DNA from: a bacterium 1xD8-48
GTDB lineage: Bacteria; Bacillota; Clostridia; Lachnospirales; Lachnospiraceae
Assembly (NCBI GenBank): GCA_009917455.1
Contig: QZDS01000010.1
Span: 61,433-125,432 of the forward strand
Reading direction: 5' to 3'
DNA: 64,000 nt
Under the pieces are notes generated by a model. That model had not been told where the DNA came from, searched no databases, and saw nothing but the letters and a program-made list of their open reading frames with translations. A program made the translations under genes and the position numbers. This document shows positions 27,372 through 36,627 of this stretch, in pieces (within the stretch, counting starts at the first letter, position 1; every line of letters starts with the position of its first letter).

Positions 27372-28367
27372 ATGAAAAGAAAAAAGATTTGCGGTTCATC
27401 GGGAATTGGCGGCCAGGCGGTTTTAGAGGGAGTCATGATGAAAAATAAGGACGATTACGCTGTGGCAGTCAGAAAGCCTGACGGGGAAATTGAGGTGGAA
27501 GTGGAGGTTTTCCGCGGGCTTTTGCACGACAGCAGCCTTACGAAAATCCCCTTTATACGGGGGGTGTTTAATTTTGTGGATTCTCTCAGGCTGGGAGTAA
27601 AGACGCTCAACTATTCCGCTTCCTTTTATGAGGACGAGGAAGCCGGGGAGACGAAGCTGGATAAGGCTCTCAACAAAATATCAGGGGGGCGGGCAGAGAA
27701 TATTCTCATGGGAATCACAACGGTTATTTCAATTCTGCTGGCAGTAGGGATTTTTATACTTCTTCCCTATTACCTTTCCTCTCTGCTTTCGGGATATGTG
27801 AGAAACGCATCCCTTCTGGCGATTATTGAGGGCGCTATAAGAATTGTGATTTTCCTTGCCTATGTGGTTGGAATCAGTATGATGAAGGATATCCACAGGC
27901 TTTACCAGTACCACGGCGCAGAGCATAAATGTATTAACTGTATTGAAAAGGGGCACGCTCTTACGGTAAAAAACGTAATGCGCAGTTCCCGAATCCATAA
28001 GCGGTGCGGAACCAGCTTTCTGTTTTTTGTGATGTTCGTGAGCATCATCCTGTTTTTCTTTATCAGGGTGCCGAACCCGGTGCTTAAGGTGGCGCTGAGA
28101 ATAGCCCTTATCCCTGTAATTGCAGGTATCTCCTATGAAATTATCCGTCTGGCGGGGAGGAGCGACAATATTTTTATCCAGATTATTTCCGCGCCGGGTA
28201 TGATGCTGCAGCGTCTTACCACAAAGGAGCCGGACGAAAGCATGGTGGAGGTCGCTATGTGCTCGGTGGAGGCCGTGTTTGACTGGCGCGCTTATCTGAA
28301 GGAGAATTTTGATAAATCCGTCGAAGGAAGCGAAGACGCCTACGGGCAGAACGGAGAGAAGCCATGA
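27372..28367 (+). CDS. DUF1385 family membrane protein
   Basis: This 331-residue protein belongs to DUF1385 (YqhQ-like), of unknown function. It has the N-terminal signature SSGIGGQAVLEGVMMK, a cytoplasmic-looking region PFIRGVFNFVDSL, then about four hydrophobic helices. The conserved stretch YQYHGAEHKCINCIEKG carries His and Cys residues that could bind a metal; HKRCGTSF follows. The ATG at 27372 follows GGAG and is preferred over the longer upstream frame, which has no RBS. The family typically neighbours rpmE, prmC and prfA, exactly as here, and overlaps prmC by 4 bp. Confidence 0.92.
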   Translation: MKRKKICGSSGIGGQAVLEGVMMKNKDDYAVAVRKPDGEIEVEVEVFRGLLHDSSLTKIPFIRGVFNFVDSLRLGVKTLNYSASFYEDEEAGETKLDKALNKISGGRAENILMGITTVISILLAVGIFILLPYYLSSLLSGYVRNASLLAIIEGAIRIVIFLAYVVGISMMKDIHRLYQYHGAEHKCINCIEKGHALTVKNVMRSSRIHKRCGTSFLFFVMFVSIILFFFIRVPNPVLKVALRIALIPVIAGISYEIIRLAGRSDNIFIQIISAPGMMLQRLTTKEPDESMVEVAMCSVEAVFDWRAYLKENFDKSVEGSEDAYGQNGEKP

Positions 28368-29194
28368 ATTATCAGGAGCTGTATCGCCGGGGAAGGGAGC
28401 AGCTTGAAAAGGCCTCTGTCGGGGAGGCGGCTTTGGATGCCCGCCTTTTGCTGGAAGAAATCTGTGGTACCGACAGGAATTATCTTTTGTCCCACGGGGA
28501 AAACCAGGTGACGAAGGAGCAGCATGACGCGTATTTAAGCAGTATAGAGAAAAGGCGGCGGCATATACCTTTGCAGCATATTTTAGGTTATCAGGAGTTT
28601 ATGGGATTGAAATTTCAGGTGACGCCGCAGGTGCTGATACCCAGACAGGATACGGAAACGCTGGTGGAGGAGGTTTTGCGTTTTCTCCATGACGGCATGC
28701 ATATTCTGGACGTGTGCACCGGCTCGGGCTGTATTCTCCTTAGCCTGCTTCGGTATTCCAACGACTGTGTCGGCGTTGGCTGCGATATATCCGGAGAGGC
28801 GCTCAAGGTGGCGGATAAAAACGCCGCAGCGCTTGGAATTGAGGCAGAATTTATACAGAGCAATTTGTTTGAAAATATAGACGGAAAGTATGAGATTATC
28901 GTGTCAAACCCTCCTTATATTGCAAGCGGGGAGATTCCGGGGCTGATGGAGGAGGTCAGGGAGCACGACCCGCTTATGGCATTGGACGGCGGAGAGGACG
29001 GTCTTGTCTTTTACAGGGAAATTACAGGGAAAGCCGGGGAGTTTCTTTATCCCGGCGGTATGCTTTTTCTGGAAATCGGATGCAGGCAGGCACAGGCCGT
29101 TGGCGAATACATGAAAGGAGCCGGTTATCAGGACATTACAGTCTGCCGGGACCTGGCGGGACTTGACAGAGTGGTATATGGAGTTTGGAGGTAA
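28364..29194 (+). CDS. prmC: Peptide chain release factor N5-glutamine methyltransferase
   Basis: PrmC methylates the glutamine of the GGQ motif in RF1 and RF2 using S-adenosylmethionine. The 276-residue protein has the N-terminal helical release-factor-binding domain, [12 protein letters not shown], the SAM motif [15 protein letters not shown] and the catalytic NPPY in [15 protein letters not shown]. It overlaps DUF1385 (ATGA) and ends 2 nt before the prfA start, so enzyme and substrate are translated together. Confidence 0.97.
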   Translation: MNYQELYRRGREQLEKASVGEAALDARLLLEEICGTDRNYLLSHGENQVTKEQHDAYLSSIEKRRRHIPLQHILGYQEFMGLKFQVTPQVLIPRQDTETLVEEVLRFLHDGMHILDVCTGSGCILLSLLRYSNDCVGVGCDISGEALKVADKNAAALGIEAEFIQSNLFENIDGKYEIIVSNPPYIASGEIPGLMEEVREHDPLMALDGGEDGLVFYREITGKAGEFLYPGGMLFLEIGCRQAQAVGEYMKGAGYQDITVCRDLAGLDRVVYGVWR

Positions 29195-29196
29195 AC

Positions 29197-30270
29197 ATGT
29201 TTGATAAATTAGAAGATTTATTGATTCGATTTGAGGAGATTATGGGCGAGCTTGGAGAACCGTCCGTGGCGAATAATCAGGATAGATTCCGCAAGCTGAT
29301 GAAGGAACAGAGCGATTTGACTCCTATAGTCAATGCCTATAAGGAATATAAAAAGTGCGGACAGGACGTGGAGGATTCCCTTGCAATGCTGGAGGAGGAA
29401 TCCGACGGGGATATGCGTGAAATGCTGAAGGACGAGCTGAATGCCGCAAAAAAGAGGATTGAGGAACTGGAGGATGAGCTTAAGATACTTCTTCTTCCCA
29501 GGGACCCTAATGACGACAGGAACGTGATTGTGGAAATCCGGGCAGGCGCCGGCGGCGATGAGGCGGCGCTTTTCGCGGCGGAAGTATATCGTCTTTACGT
29601 GCACTATGCGGAGAGCCAGCGCTGGAAGGTGGAGACCATGAATGTGGACGAAATCGGAATCGGCGGCATGAAGGAAGTAAACTTTATGATTAGCGGACAG
29701 GGAGCTTACTCCAGATTAAAATACGAAAGCGGCGTGCACCGGGTACAGCGTGTGCCGGAGACCGAGTCGGGCGGACGGATTCACACTTCTACTATCACGG
29801 TGGCCGTGATGCCGGAAGTGGAGGAAGTGGACGTGGTGATTGATGAAAAGGATATCCGAATAGATGTGATGCGGGCGTCAGGAAACGGAGGCCAGTGCGT
29901 AAATACCACGGACTCGGCAGTTCGGCTTACCCATTATCCCACGGGAATCGTGGTATACAGCCAGACGGAAAAATCCCAGCTCCAGAATAAGGCGAAAGCG
30001 TTTGCTCTGCTTCGCGCAAAGCTTTACGATATTGAACAGCAGAAAGCTCACGATGCGGAGGCGGAACTGCGCAGAAGCCAGATTGGAACCGGCGACCGTT
30101 CCGAAAAAATCCGCACCTACAATTTCCCTCAGGGCCGGGTGACCGACCATCGGATAGGACTGACCCTGTATAAGCTTGACAAGGTGATGAACGGGGATAT
30201 TCAGGAGATTATAGACGCCTGTATTGCAGCGGACCAGGCGGCAAAGCTGGCGAAGATGAATGCGTATTGA
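29197..30270 (+). CDS. prfA: Peptide chain release factor 1 (RF1)
   Basis: RF1 terminates translation at UAA and UAG. The 357-residue protein has the anticodon-mimic tripeptide P-E-T in [17 protein letters not shown] (the PxT class of RF1) and the catalytic [18 protein letters not shown], whose Gln is the target of the adjacent PrmC. The C-terminal basic region ([23 protein letters not shown]) is typical. ATG 29197 follows GGAGG by 6 nt; an in-frame start 12 nt upstream would precede the RBS. Confidence 0.97.
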   Translation: MFDKLEDLLIRFEEIMGELGEPSVANNQDRFRKLMKEQSDLTPIVNAYKEYKKCGQDVEDSLAMLEEESDGDMREMLKDELNAAKKRIEELEDELKILLLPRDPNDDRNVIVEIRAGAGGDEAALFAAEVYRLYVHYAESQRWKVETMNVDEIGIGGMKEVNFMISGQGAYSRLKYESGVHRVQRVPETESGGRIHTSTITVAVMPEVEEVDVVIDEKDIRIDVMRASGNGGQCVNTTDSAVRLTHYPTGIVVYSQTEKSQLQNKAKAFALLRAKLYDIEQQKAHDAEAELRRSQIGTGDRSEKIRTYNFPQGRVTDHRIGLTLYKLDKVMNGDIQEIIDACIAADQAAKLAKMNAY

Positions 30271-30338
30271 AAACAAACGCGGCTGGCTTATTATAACAAA
30301 CGCCGCCGCGCTCTGCGAACCGGCTTATTGTAATAAAA

Positions 30339-30377
30339 AGGCGTTGGAAACCCATTTCGGGCATTTTTCCAACGCCT
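30339..30377 (-). terminator. Terminator of the pilus-like operon
   Basis: A 12-bp stem AGGCGTTGGAAA/TTTCCAACGCCT. On the minus strand it is followed by TTTTTATT, so it ends the operon whose last stop is at 30406. On the plus strand no T-run follows. Confidence 0.88.
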
Positions 30378-30405
30378 CACAGACATAAAGTTTATCTGAA
30401 AGAAT

Positions 30406-31461
30406 CTACAGTTTCTTTGCAAGCATATCCGCATTCGTGGAATATTTCAAAGCAGTATCTCTTGTAATAATCCCCTGCTTATACAGATTTAAGAGGCTTC
30501 CGTCCATGGAAATCATATCTTCCTTCATGGAGGAATAAATAATGCCGTCAATCTGCGGAATCTTGTTTTCACGAATCATATTCCGTATGGCCGGAGTCAC
30601 CGTCATGATTTCCAGGGCAGGAACCATTCCGCCGTCCACGGTGGGCACCAGCTGTTGGGAAACGACTGCGTTGAGCACAGTGGAGAGCTGTACGCCGATT
30701 TGTTTCTGCTGGTTGGCCGGGAAAACGTCGATGATACGGTCAATGGTGTTGGCGGCGCCGATGGTATGAAGGGTGGAGAGAAGAAGATGTCCTGTCTCTG
30801 CGGCCGTCATGGCAACCTCAATTGTCTCGTAATCCCGCATTTCCCCAAGAAGAATAACGTCCGGGCTTTGGCGCAGGGCAGCTCGCAGAGCGCTTACATA
30901 ATTTTCGGTATCCACATTGATTTCACGCTGGCTCACCACGCTTTGAATGTGTCTGTGGAGGTATTCCAGGGGGTCTTCCAGGGTGATGATATGCTTATGC
31001 TGACTCTGGTTAATCTGGTCAATCATACAGGCTAAGGTGGTGGATTTGCCGCTTCCGGCAGGGCCGGTAACCAGAACCATTCCTTTTCCTCCCTCCCCGA
31101 GACGGAGAACATAGTCGGGAATATGGAGGACGTGGGGGTTCGGCAGATCAAAGGTGATGATACGGATAACCGCAGACAGAGAGCCGCGCTGCTTGTAAGC
31201 GCTGACACGGAACCTGGAGATGCCTTTGATAGCAAAGGAAAAGTCGTCGTCGCCCGTTTCATGGAGCCGTTTCATATCCCGGTTGCCTGCATACTGGTAA
31301 ATATCGGCGAGGATATTTTCGGTATCTGCGGGCAGAAGCCTTTCCTCGGTAAATTGCGAGATAATATTATTTTTGCGGAGTGATACCGGAAGACCGGCAA
31401 TAATAAACACGTCCGAAGCATGGGCGTTAATCGCCTGCTGTAAGCATTCTTTTAAATCCAT
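30406..31461 (-). CDS. pilT: PilT-like type IV pilus ATPase
   Basis: This 351-residue hexameric secretion ATPase of the PilT/GspE superfamily is PilT-like in length and motifs. It has N-terminal SDVFIIAGLPVSLR, Walker A GPAGSGKSTT, Asp-box EDPLEYLH, Walker B VILLGEMRDYET, and the His-box region LLSTLHTIGAANTIDRIIDVFP. PilT normally powers pilus retraction, but here it is the only ATPase in the locus, with no PilB in the window, so it may serve as the sole motor. It is the last gene of the minus-strand unit, after PilC and the small pilin-like proteins, and is followed by a strong terminator. Confidence 0.92.
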   Translation of the reverse strand: MDLKECLQQAINAHASDVFIIAGLPVSLRKNNIISQFTEERLLPADTENILADIYQYAGNRDMKRLHETGDDDFSFAIKGISRFRVSAYKQRGSLSAVIRIITFDLPNPHVLHIPDYVLRLGEGGKGMVLVTGPAGSGKSTTLACMIDQINQSQHKHIITLEDPLEYLHRHIQSVVSQREINVDTENYVSALRAALRQSPDVILLGEMRDYETIEVAMTAAETGHLLLSTLHTIGAANTIDRIIDVFPANQQKQIGVQLSTVLNAVVSQQLVPTVDGGMVPALEIMTVTPAIRNMIRENKIPQIDGIIYSSMKEDMISMDGSLLNLYKQGIITRDTALKYSTNADMLAKKL

Positions 31462-31558
31462 AACTAAACTCCTTTTTACAGTTATAATTCAGATGGTGAA
31501 AAGTCGCGTGGCAGGTTTGATGCCTTGTCAGTCTGCTACGGGATTGTTGACTAAGGAA

Positions 31559-32176
31559 CTACAGAACAGGTATCAGGTTGAGAGGCTCATCCTCCATCTC
31601 CCAGTCCTCAACATTCACAATTTTCCAGGTTTTTACTTCATAATAACGGTCGCTCGTCCTAAAATCAGTTACCCGCAGAACCACTTGCAATTCCTGTCTT
31701 TCGTCTGCGGGAACCTGGAAGGAAATGAGAAATTCATCCTCCGACTGTTCGCAGATAACGGAAACGCCGCCATCCCCTGCCAAAGCATCGCCTGATGAAA
31801 CGCCGCCTTCGCCGGTCAGGGCGTCCTCTGAATCGGCGCCCGTCAGGAAAGCTCCGTTCAGTGCAGAGCTGACGGCAAAAATATAATTGTCATACAGGTC
31901 AAGTTCCCCGTCCACATGGGAAGATGAGGCGGCAGAACCCACCTCATGGGAGGTTTCATAAAGAATGGAATCAATCTCGCCGACAATATCTTCAGCTCTT
32001 GCCGAAGCTTCATAGTAAGCCCTTTTATGCTCCGCCAGCCGTTCGCTGAAGGTATAGTCGCTTTTGGCGCTGGAAAGAGAAAGGATGGCAAAAGTGACGA
32101 GACAAAGTATCAGGAAGATTACCAGAAGGGAGGAGGAGCCGATATTCACGAAATAAGATTGCTGTTTGTCCTTCAT
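31559..32176 (-). CDS. Pilus-locus membrane protein, single N-terminal helix
   Basis: This 205-residue protein has one hydrophobic helix at residues about 14-34 (SSSLLVIFLILCLVTFAIL) followed by an extracellular-type domain with coiled-coil flavour (KRAYYEASARAEDIVGEID). The middle contains two near-identical short runs around DALTGEGGVSSG and DALAGDGGVSV. No G/xxxxE prepilin site is present. ATG 32176 is chosen because GGAGG lies 13 nt upstream; the longer frame starts before that RBS. It resembles minor pilin or TadE/G-type anchors but is not assigned. It starts 1 nt past the upstream pilin stop. Confidence 0.75.
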   Translation of the reverse strand: MKDKQQSYFVNIGSSSLLVIFLILCLVTFAILSLSSAKSDYTFSERLAEHKRAYYEASARAEDIVGEIDSILYETSHEVGSAASSSHVDGELDLYDNYIFAVSSALNGAFLTGADSEDALTGEGGVSSGDALAGDGGVSVICEQSEDEFLISFQVPADERQELQVVLRVTDFRTSDRYYEVKTWKIVNVEDWEMEDEPLNLIPVL

Positions 32177-32177
32177 T

Positions 32178-32723
32178 TTATTTTTCCGTCCTCCTTGCAA
32201 TGTGGTGCTTTGCTTCCATCAGGTAAACAGGTTCGCCCTTTTCAGCTACGTTTGTATTTTCGTATATTTGTAATACCGCATGTATCATCTGTTCTTTACA
32301 GGTCAAATGGATATTCATGATGTAAAAGGCGGAGGATTCCCGGCACTGCGAAAAGGTGTCGTCAAAAAATATATGTATGATTTCCTCCGCAGATTTATCA
32401 GCCGGCGCATCTTCTGACGAAGCTGTGGAATACAGAGAATTGATCAGTATGGTCAATTCCCCGGAATCCGGGTACTTACCCAGGGGGTATTGCTGCTGCA
32501 GCAAAGAAACGCCGCTTTCCAGTCCCTCAGATGTGCAGATAATTTCCGCAACGTTGGAACATTCGTTGACTGAACGGGTCAGGATATCGGAATCAAGACT
32601 CAGCAGATGGGATTTCACAAAAAATTCCAAACACACGGCGCTTGCCACTGAAAAAAACAGAATGGCAATGATTAATTCCATAAGAAATAAGCCGGATGAC
32701 CGGGCTCTGCTTTTATGTACCAT
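32178..32723 (-). CDS. Type IV pilin-like protein with prepilin signal
   Basis: This 181-residue protein has a class III signal: basic leader MVHKSRARSSG, cleavage after Gly11, then LFLMELIIAILFFSVASAV with Glu at mature position 5, the classic prepilin peptidase pattern. The rest is a small globular domain. It is the clearest pilin of the locus and implies a prepilin peptidase elsewhere, as none is in the window. It lies between the DUF4860-like gene and the 205-aa membrane protein. Confidence 0.85.
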   Translation of the reverse strand: MVHKSRARSSGLFLMELIIAILFFSVASAVCLEFFVKSHLLSLDSDILTRSVNECSNVAEIICTSEGLESGVSLLQQQYPLGKYPDSGELTILINSLYSTASSEDAPADKSAEEIIHIFFDDTFSQCRESSAFYIMNIHLTCKEQMIHAVLQIYENTNVAEKGEPVYLMEAKHHIARRTEK

Positions 32724-32757
32724 TGAATAGTTGTCCTTTCTGGCCTTGCAGAATATT

Positions 32758-33240
32758 TTAACGGCTTCTTATGCCGATAATGGCGGAACTGGCCTTGTTC
32801 CTTTTGTCCGTACAGTCAAATTGAAAGAGATTTTCGGAAATCTGTTTCATGGAGAAATTCCTGATTTCCAGAATAGTTCTGCCGTCCGCTGCCGAAGCTT
32901 CCACACCATTCCTGATAAAAAGCTCTTTCAGGTTCCGTCCGCTGGCATAAATATATGTGAGATAGGTATCCTCGCCATAAGTCTGCTCCATCACAAGGGC
33001 ATCGCAGCCGTCGAAGGTATCCAGATAAATTCTGCCGTCGCCGTCAGTCTGATGGATTTTTTCGCTGATATAGGCAAGTCCTGTCCTTGCCGTATACTGC
33101 AGGGAGGAATTTTCTGTGGTGGACTGATAAATCTGTGTTGAGAGCAGAATCAGGGTCAGCGCCGACAGAGCAAAAACGAAGAAAAGCGCAATTGGAAAGA
33201 TAAAATCAATCATATGTCTGCGCTTAAGGCGAAATCCCAT
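32758..33240 (-). CDS. DUF4860-like small membrane protein of the pilus locus
   Basis: This 160-residue protein has a positive N-terminus (MGFRLKRRHMID), one long helix (FIFPIALFFVFALSALTLIL) and an exported domain with IYQSTTENSSLQYTARTGL. This is the plan of proteins annotated DUF4860, found with PilC/PilT-like genes in Clostridia (from memory). No canonical prepilin cleavage site is seen. It may be a minor pilin-like subunit. It is separated by 4 nt from the upstream gene, so cotranscription is near certain. Confidence 0.75.
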   Translation of the reverse strand: MGFRLKRRHMIDFIFPIALFFVFALSALTLILLSTQIYQSTTENSSLQYTARTGLAYISEKIHQTDGDGRIYLDTFDGCDALVMEQTYGEDTYLTYIYASGRNLKELFIRNGVEASAADGRTILEIRNFSMKQISENLFQFDCTDKRNKASSAIIGIRSR

Positions 33241-33244
33241 GTTC

Positions 33245-33574
33245 TTATTCCTCCTTTTCTATGATGGTGACATCCGGCAGAATGTTGGAGCCGATGGTCT
33301 GATAGTCAACAAAGAACAGGTCTTCATCATAGGTGAGACCGTAATTTTCCTTCAAATAATCCAGACTGGCCGGATAAGCCCCCTCAACTGCGTAGCAGTG
33401 GGTAATGCTGCGGGTGATTGCGTTTTCAAGACTTTCCTTCTGCCGCTTTTTTGTCCCGGAGGAAACAGAGGAAATTCCCTGAAAAAAAAGCAGGGCAATC
33501 GCCAGAAAAACGCATACGGAAGGCAGTACCCCGACTACAGGATTTTTGGGTTTCTGATAGACAAAACGATTCAT
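33245..33574 (-). CDS. Small single-pass membrane protein of the pilus locus
   Basis: This 109-residue protein has a basic leader, a helix at about residues 15-33 (LPSVCVFLAIALLFFQGI) and a short outer domain with YAVEGAYPASLDYLKENYGL. The YP..LDYL pattern is common in minor pilins and pseudopilins, where residues after the helix sense substrate or assembly. The position between PilC and the DUF4860-like gene supports a role in the same machine. The exact family is unknown. Confidence 0.75.
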   Translation of the reverse strand: MNRFVYQKPKNPVVGVLPSVCVFLAIALLFFQGISSVSSGTKKRQKESLENAITRSITHCYAVEGAYPASLDYLKENYGLTYDEDLFFVDYQTIGSNILPDVTIIEKEE

Positions 33575-33594
33575 ATGTAAGCTCCTTTATCTGC

Positions 33595-34629
33595 TTAAAT
33601 ACTGGACATAATTCCCATAAGAGGCAGCATCACCGAAAGGAGAATTACGCCTACAATCAGAGATAACAAAACCACCAGCGTGGGCTCAAGCACCGCAAGA
33701 AGGTTGTTCATGCGGGTATCGATATCGTCCTGATAAAGACCGGCAATCTGTTCCATAACCTTATCCATAGAGCCGGTTTTGGAACCGATAGAGGCCATAC
33801 GTGCGTAGACGCCGGAAAACATATCGGAGTGGAAAAGGGCGGTGGAGAGCTCCTCCCCCTCCTGGGTCTTTTCGATGCAAAGGTCAATTTTCCTGCGGAA
33901 AACAGGGTCGTCGTTTAAGGCGGTTACAAGCTCCATGCTCCGGTCCGGGTTAATGCCGCTGCTTAAGGTAAGAGCCATTCCGCTTGCAAAACGGCAGGCT
34001 GCAATTTCCTCATAAATTGTCCGGGTGAAGCCCAGCTTATATCCGATACTGCGGAACAGACTGCGGCCGGAATCGCTCCGGGTGCCGTAGAAAATGAAAC
34101 CGGCAATCACAGCCAGAAGAACAATAAAGACGATGGAATACCGGTTAATTGCGGTTCCCACGTTCATAAGCGCCCGGGAAAAACCCGTCATTTCCGTTCC
34201 AAGCTGGATAAAAACCTGATTAAATACAGGCATAACCTTTACGAGAAGGACGACAATGACTATGGCCATCATCGCAACCATAATCATAGGATAGGTGATG
34301 GAATTGCGAATGCTTTTGCGGATGGCATCCTCTCTTGCATAGTGGTTCTGGAGAGAGCCCATAACGGCATCCAGTGTACCGGTTTCTTCTCCGATTTGCA
34401 CCATGTGAAGCATATAGGAAGGATAAAGTTCAGTGGATTCCATGGCCTGATACAGGCTTCCGGTTTCCTGCATTCCCTTAAGAAGCGCGTCAAGCACCTC
34501 CTTTTCATAGGGAGAGGAGGCGTCCTCCTGCATAATCGTAAGGCCCTCCAGGGATGAAATGCCGGCCTTTAAAATCAGGGCAATCTGTCCGCAAAAAGAA
34601 GATAATTCCAGATTGGAAAAAGGTTTCAT
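33595..34629 (-). CDS. PilC/GspF-type inner membrane platform protein
   Basis: This 344-residue protein with two GspF domains forms the membrane platform that the ATPase drives. The first domain starts SSFCGQIALILKAGISSLEGL and the second AACRFASGMALTLSSGINPDRSM. Three hydrophobic helices are visible (ITYPMIMVAMMAIVIVVLLV; YSIVFIVLLAVIAGFIFYG; C-terminal VVLLSLIVGVILLSVMLP). ATG 34629 follows GGAGG by about 10 nt; the longer frame begins before the RBS. It couples with the PilT-like ATPase downstream. Confidence 0.9.
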   Translation of the reverse strand: MKPFSNLELSSFCGQIALILKAGISSLEGLTIMQEDASSPYEKEVLDALLKGMQETGSLYQAMESTELYPSYMLHMVQIGEETGTLDAVMGSLQNHYAREDAIRKSIRNSITYPMIMVAMMAIVIVVLLVKVMPVFNQVFIQLGTEMTGFSRALMNVGTAINRYSIVFIVLLAVIAGFIFYGTRSDSGRSLFRSIGYKLGFTRTIYEEIAACRFASGMALTLSSGINPDRSMELVTALNDDPVFRRKIDLCIEKTQEGEELSTALFHSDMFSGVYARMASIGSKTGSMDKVMEQIAGLYQDDIDTRMNNLLAVLEPTLVVLLSLIVGVILLSVMLPLMGIMSSI

Positions 34630-34656
34630 GGTTGATATTCCTCCAGTTTTCATTAA

Positions 34657-35760
34657 TTAATAAGTATATTTTACAGTATATTTACTTCCGTCTCCAATAT
34701 ATTTTTCAACAGACGAACGGCTGTTGCTGGCTGCGAGAGTAGGGTCCATTAAGGACCAGTGTTTTCCGTCAAACTCAATGATGTTATCTACCCAGCCGAT
34801 TTCGGTAATATAGACGCTGATCCATGCATGATATGCGTCGCCGGAATAACCAATCTGAAGCTTGGCAGGGACGTTCTGGGAGCGGAGCATTGCCACCATA
34901 AGAGCCGCATAGTCAAAACAAATCCCCTTTTTGCTCTTAAGCGTCCTGTCAACATCGGGAAGATAACCGGATTTTACCGTCGCCGCCAGTTCTTCATCAT
35001 AGGTAATATTTTTAATCACATAAAGATACACCTGCTCCACAAAATTCAAATCGCCGGAGGAGGTGCCTGACAGCTCTGCGGCACAGGAGACGGCGTCGTC
35101 CTCCCGGGTGAACCATGCATATTGATTCGGGTATAAAAAGGGCCTGAATTCGTCGGCTATGGTAACGCTTATCTCTTGCGACAGCGCCAGAGCATACATA
35201 TCGTCGTAGGCGTTTTCAAGAACATCCAGCCGGTACTTACCGTTTCCACTGGACAGAGGGAAAGTTTCATAGGAACCGCCGCCTGCCAGGGTATAAGTGT
35301 ATACGGTTGCATCGGGCACGGTAATCTGGAGCTTTACCTTCGAGGCGCTTCCCTTATAACATACCATCACATATCCTTCGGAAGTGTTGGATGCGTCAAT
35401 GGAAATGGTATTATCTCCATAAGTCAATGTGCCGGAAGCCTCAGGAACCAGACATTTCTGGACAGTGGCGCGCTTCTTGCCGGAGGAAGCGTTACTTTGG
35501 GAGCTTTTGCCCTTTGAACGGTCGCCGGACTTCTTAAAAATTGCCCTGGCGGTTTCAATATCCACGTCCTCGGTACCGCTGACATCAGCGTCGGCACCGT
35601 CATTTTCAACCATATCCGCACCGGCGGCCTGCCCTCCTTCCGTTACGGCGCTGTCCTTAGCCTGGGCAGGGGAGCCGGAAGCCGAAAAAGAGCATCCCAA
35701 GAAACTGACCATAGAAGTCAATATTAAAAATACACAGACAGGAAGAGATTTTCTGTGCAT
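34657..35760 (-). CDS. Transglutaminase-like lipoprotein, first gene of the pilus-like operon
   Basis: This 367-residue exported protein has a lipoprotein signal with lipobox VSFLGC (Cys23). A Ser/Ala/Asp-rich linker (25-100), a beta-rich domain (110-200) and a transglutaminase-like domain follow. The catalytic triad is visible: Cys281 (KKGICFDYAAL), His311 (DAYHAW) and Asp339 (LMDPT). Such enzymes act as cysteine proteases or cross-link proteins outside the cell. Its place at the head of the operon suggests it modifies or cross-links pilus-like subunits; that is inference. AAAGGAG lies 9 nt upstream of the ATG. Confidence 0.88.
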   Translation of the reverse strand: MHRKSLPVCVFLILTSMVSFLGCSFSASGSPAQAKDSAVTEGGQAAGADMVENDGADADVSGTEDVDIETARAIFKKSGDRSKGKSSQSNASSGKKRATVQKCLVPEASGTLTYGDNTISIDASNTSEGYVMVCYKGSASKVKLQITVPDATVYTYTLAGGGSYETFPLSSGNGKYRLDVLENAYDDMYALALSQEISVTIADEFRPFLYPNQYAWFTREDDAVSCAAELSGTSSGDLNFVEQVYLYVIKNITYDEELAATVKSGYLPDVDRTLKSKKGICFDYAALMVAMLRSQNVPAKLQIGYSGDAYHAWISVYITEIGWVDNIIEFDGKHWSLMDPTLAASNSRSSVEKYIGDGSKYTVKYTY

Positions 35761-35815
35761 AATCTCAAACTCCTTTCATAGAAATCAGGATAGAAATACA
35801 AAACATAATAAAACA

Positions 35816-35844
35816 AGTATAACACTAAAAAACATATCAAACAA
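35816..35844 (-). promoter_or_regulatory. Promoter of the transglutaminase-pilus operon
   Basis: On the minus strand, -35 TTGTTT (35839-35844), a 17-nt spacer and -10 TATACT (35816-35821) lie about 55 nt upstream of the lipoprotein start. Confidence 0.75.
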
Positions 35845-35963
35845 GAAAAATTTAGTAACAGAGCATGTCTATTGACAATCCGGCGGACATGATTAATAAT
35901 CTAACTGAATATTTATATGCAGTGCCGAAGACGTGCCGTTTCGGGCCTGCACGAGGTGAAGAA

Positions 35964-36569
35964 GTGAGAAAAAGAAAAAATAAGTCGGTTCATAAGCCGG
36001 TATACCGGATTGAAAGAGAGATAGAGCCGAAAATAAAAAACAGGCGTTTTTTAAAAAAATACGACGGATTGAAATACGGATGGCTCAGGGATGCCAGGAA
36101 GTTTCTTGTCCTTCTGGCGCTTTTGCTCATTGCCTTTCGCCTGATAATCGGATTTTCCTTCGTAAAGGGCGATTCCATGATGCCCACATTAAAAGAAGGA
36201 AATCTGGTTTTTTACACCAGAATCAACGCGGAATACCGCAGGGGGGACGTGGTTTCCGTGAGGATTCCGTCCGGGGAATATTATGTAAAACGAATCATTG
36301 CCCTGGGCGGAGATACGGTGGAACTTAAGGGCGGCAAGGTATATGTTAACGGAGCGCTTCTGGAGGAGCCCTATGCGGCGGGGGAAACATGGGAGCAGAC
36401 GTCGGGAATCGTCAGATACCCCTATACGGTTCAGGATGGACAGATTTTTGTGATGGGGGACAACAGAAGCGTATCGATGGATTCACGCAACTTCGGAGCG
36501 GTCGGCGAAAGACAGATAAAAGGGAAAATTCAGTTTTGCGTGGGAAAGAAGTTTATACGGAAAATGTAA
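35964..36569 (+). CDS. lepB: Signal peptidase I
   Basis: This type I signal peptidase (201 aa from the GTG at 35964, which has GAGGTG 5 nt upstream; the frame also extends 33 codons further up without a clear RBS) cleaves exported proteins. A basic cytoplasmic head is followed by one helix (KFLVLLALLLIAFRLIIGF). The catalytic Ser lies in GDSMMPTL and the general-base Lys in YYVKRIIALGGD, and the GDNRSVSMDSRNFG box is present. It is divergent from the pilus-like operon and could process some of its exported subunits, although this class does not cut prepilins. Confidence 0.93.
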   Translation: MRKRKNKSVHKPVYRIEREIEPKIKNRRFLKKYDGLKYGWLRDARKFLVLLALLLIAFRLIIGFSFVKGDSMMPTLKEGNLVFYTRINAEYRRGDVVSVRIPSGEYYVKRIIALGGDTVELKGGKVYVNGALLEEPYAAGETWEQTSGIVRYPYTVQDGQIFVMGDNRSVSMDSRNFGAVGERQIKGKIQFCVGKKFIRKM

Positions 36570-36593
36570 AATTGTCCGGCAGAGGCCGTGTTC

Positions 36594-36627
36594 ATCGGGC
36601 AGGGGAAGGTTTCCTCCCCTGCTCGAT
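36594..36627. terminator. Hairpin between convergent genes
   Basis: GCAGGGGA (36599-36606) pairs with TCCCCTGC (36615-36622), extended by ATCG/CGAT. It lies between lepB and the end of the sigma-operon gene at 36627. No T-run on either side, so terminator function is uncertain. Confidence 0.45.
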
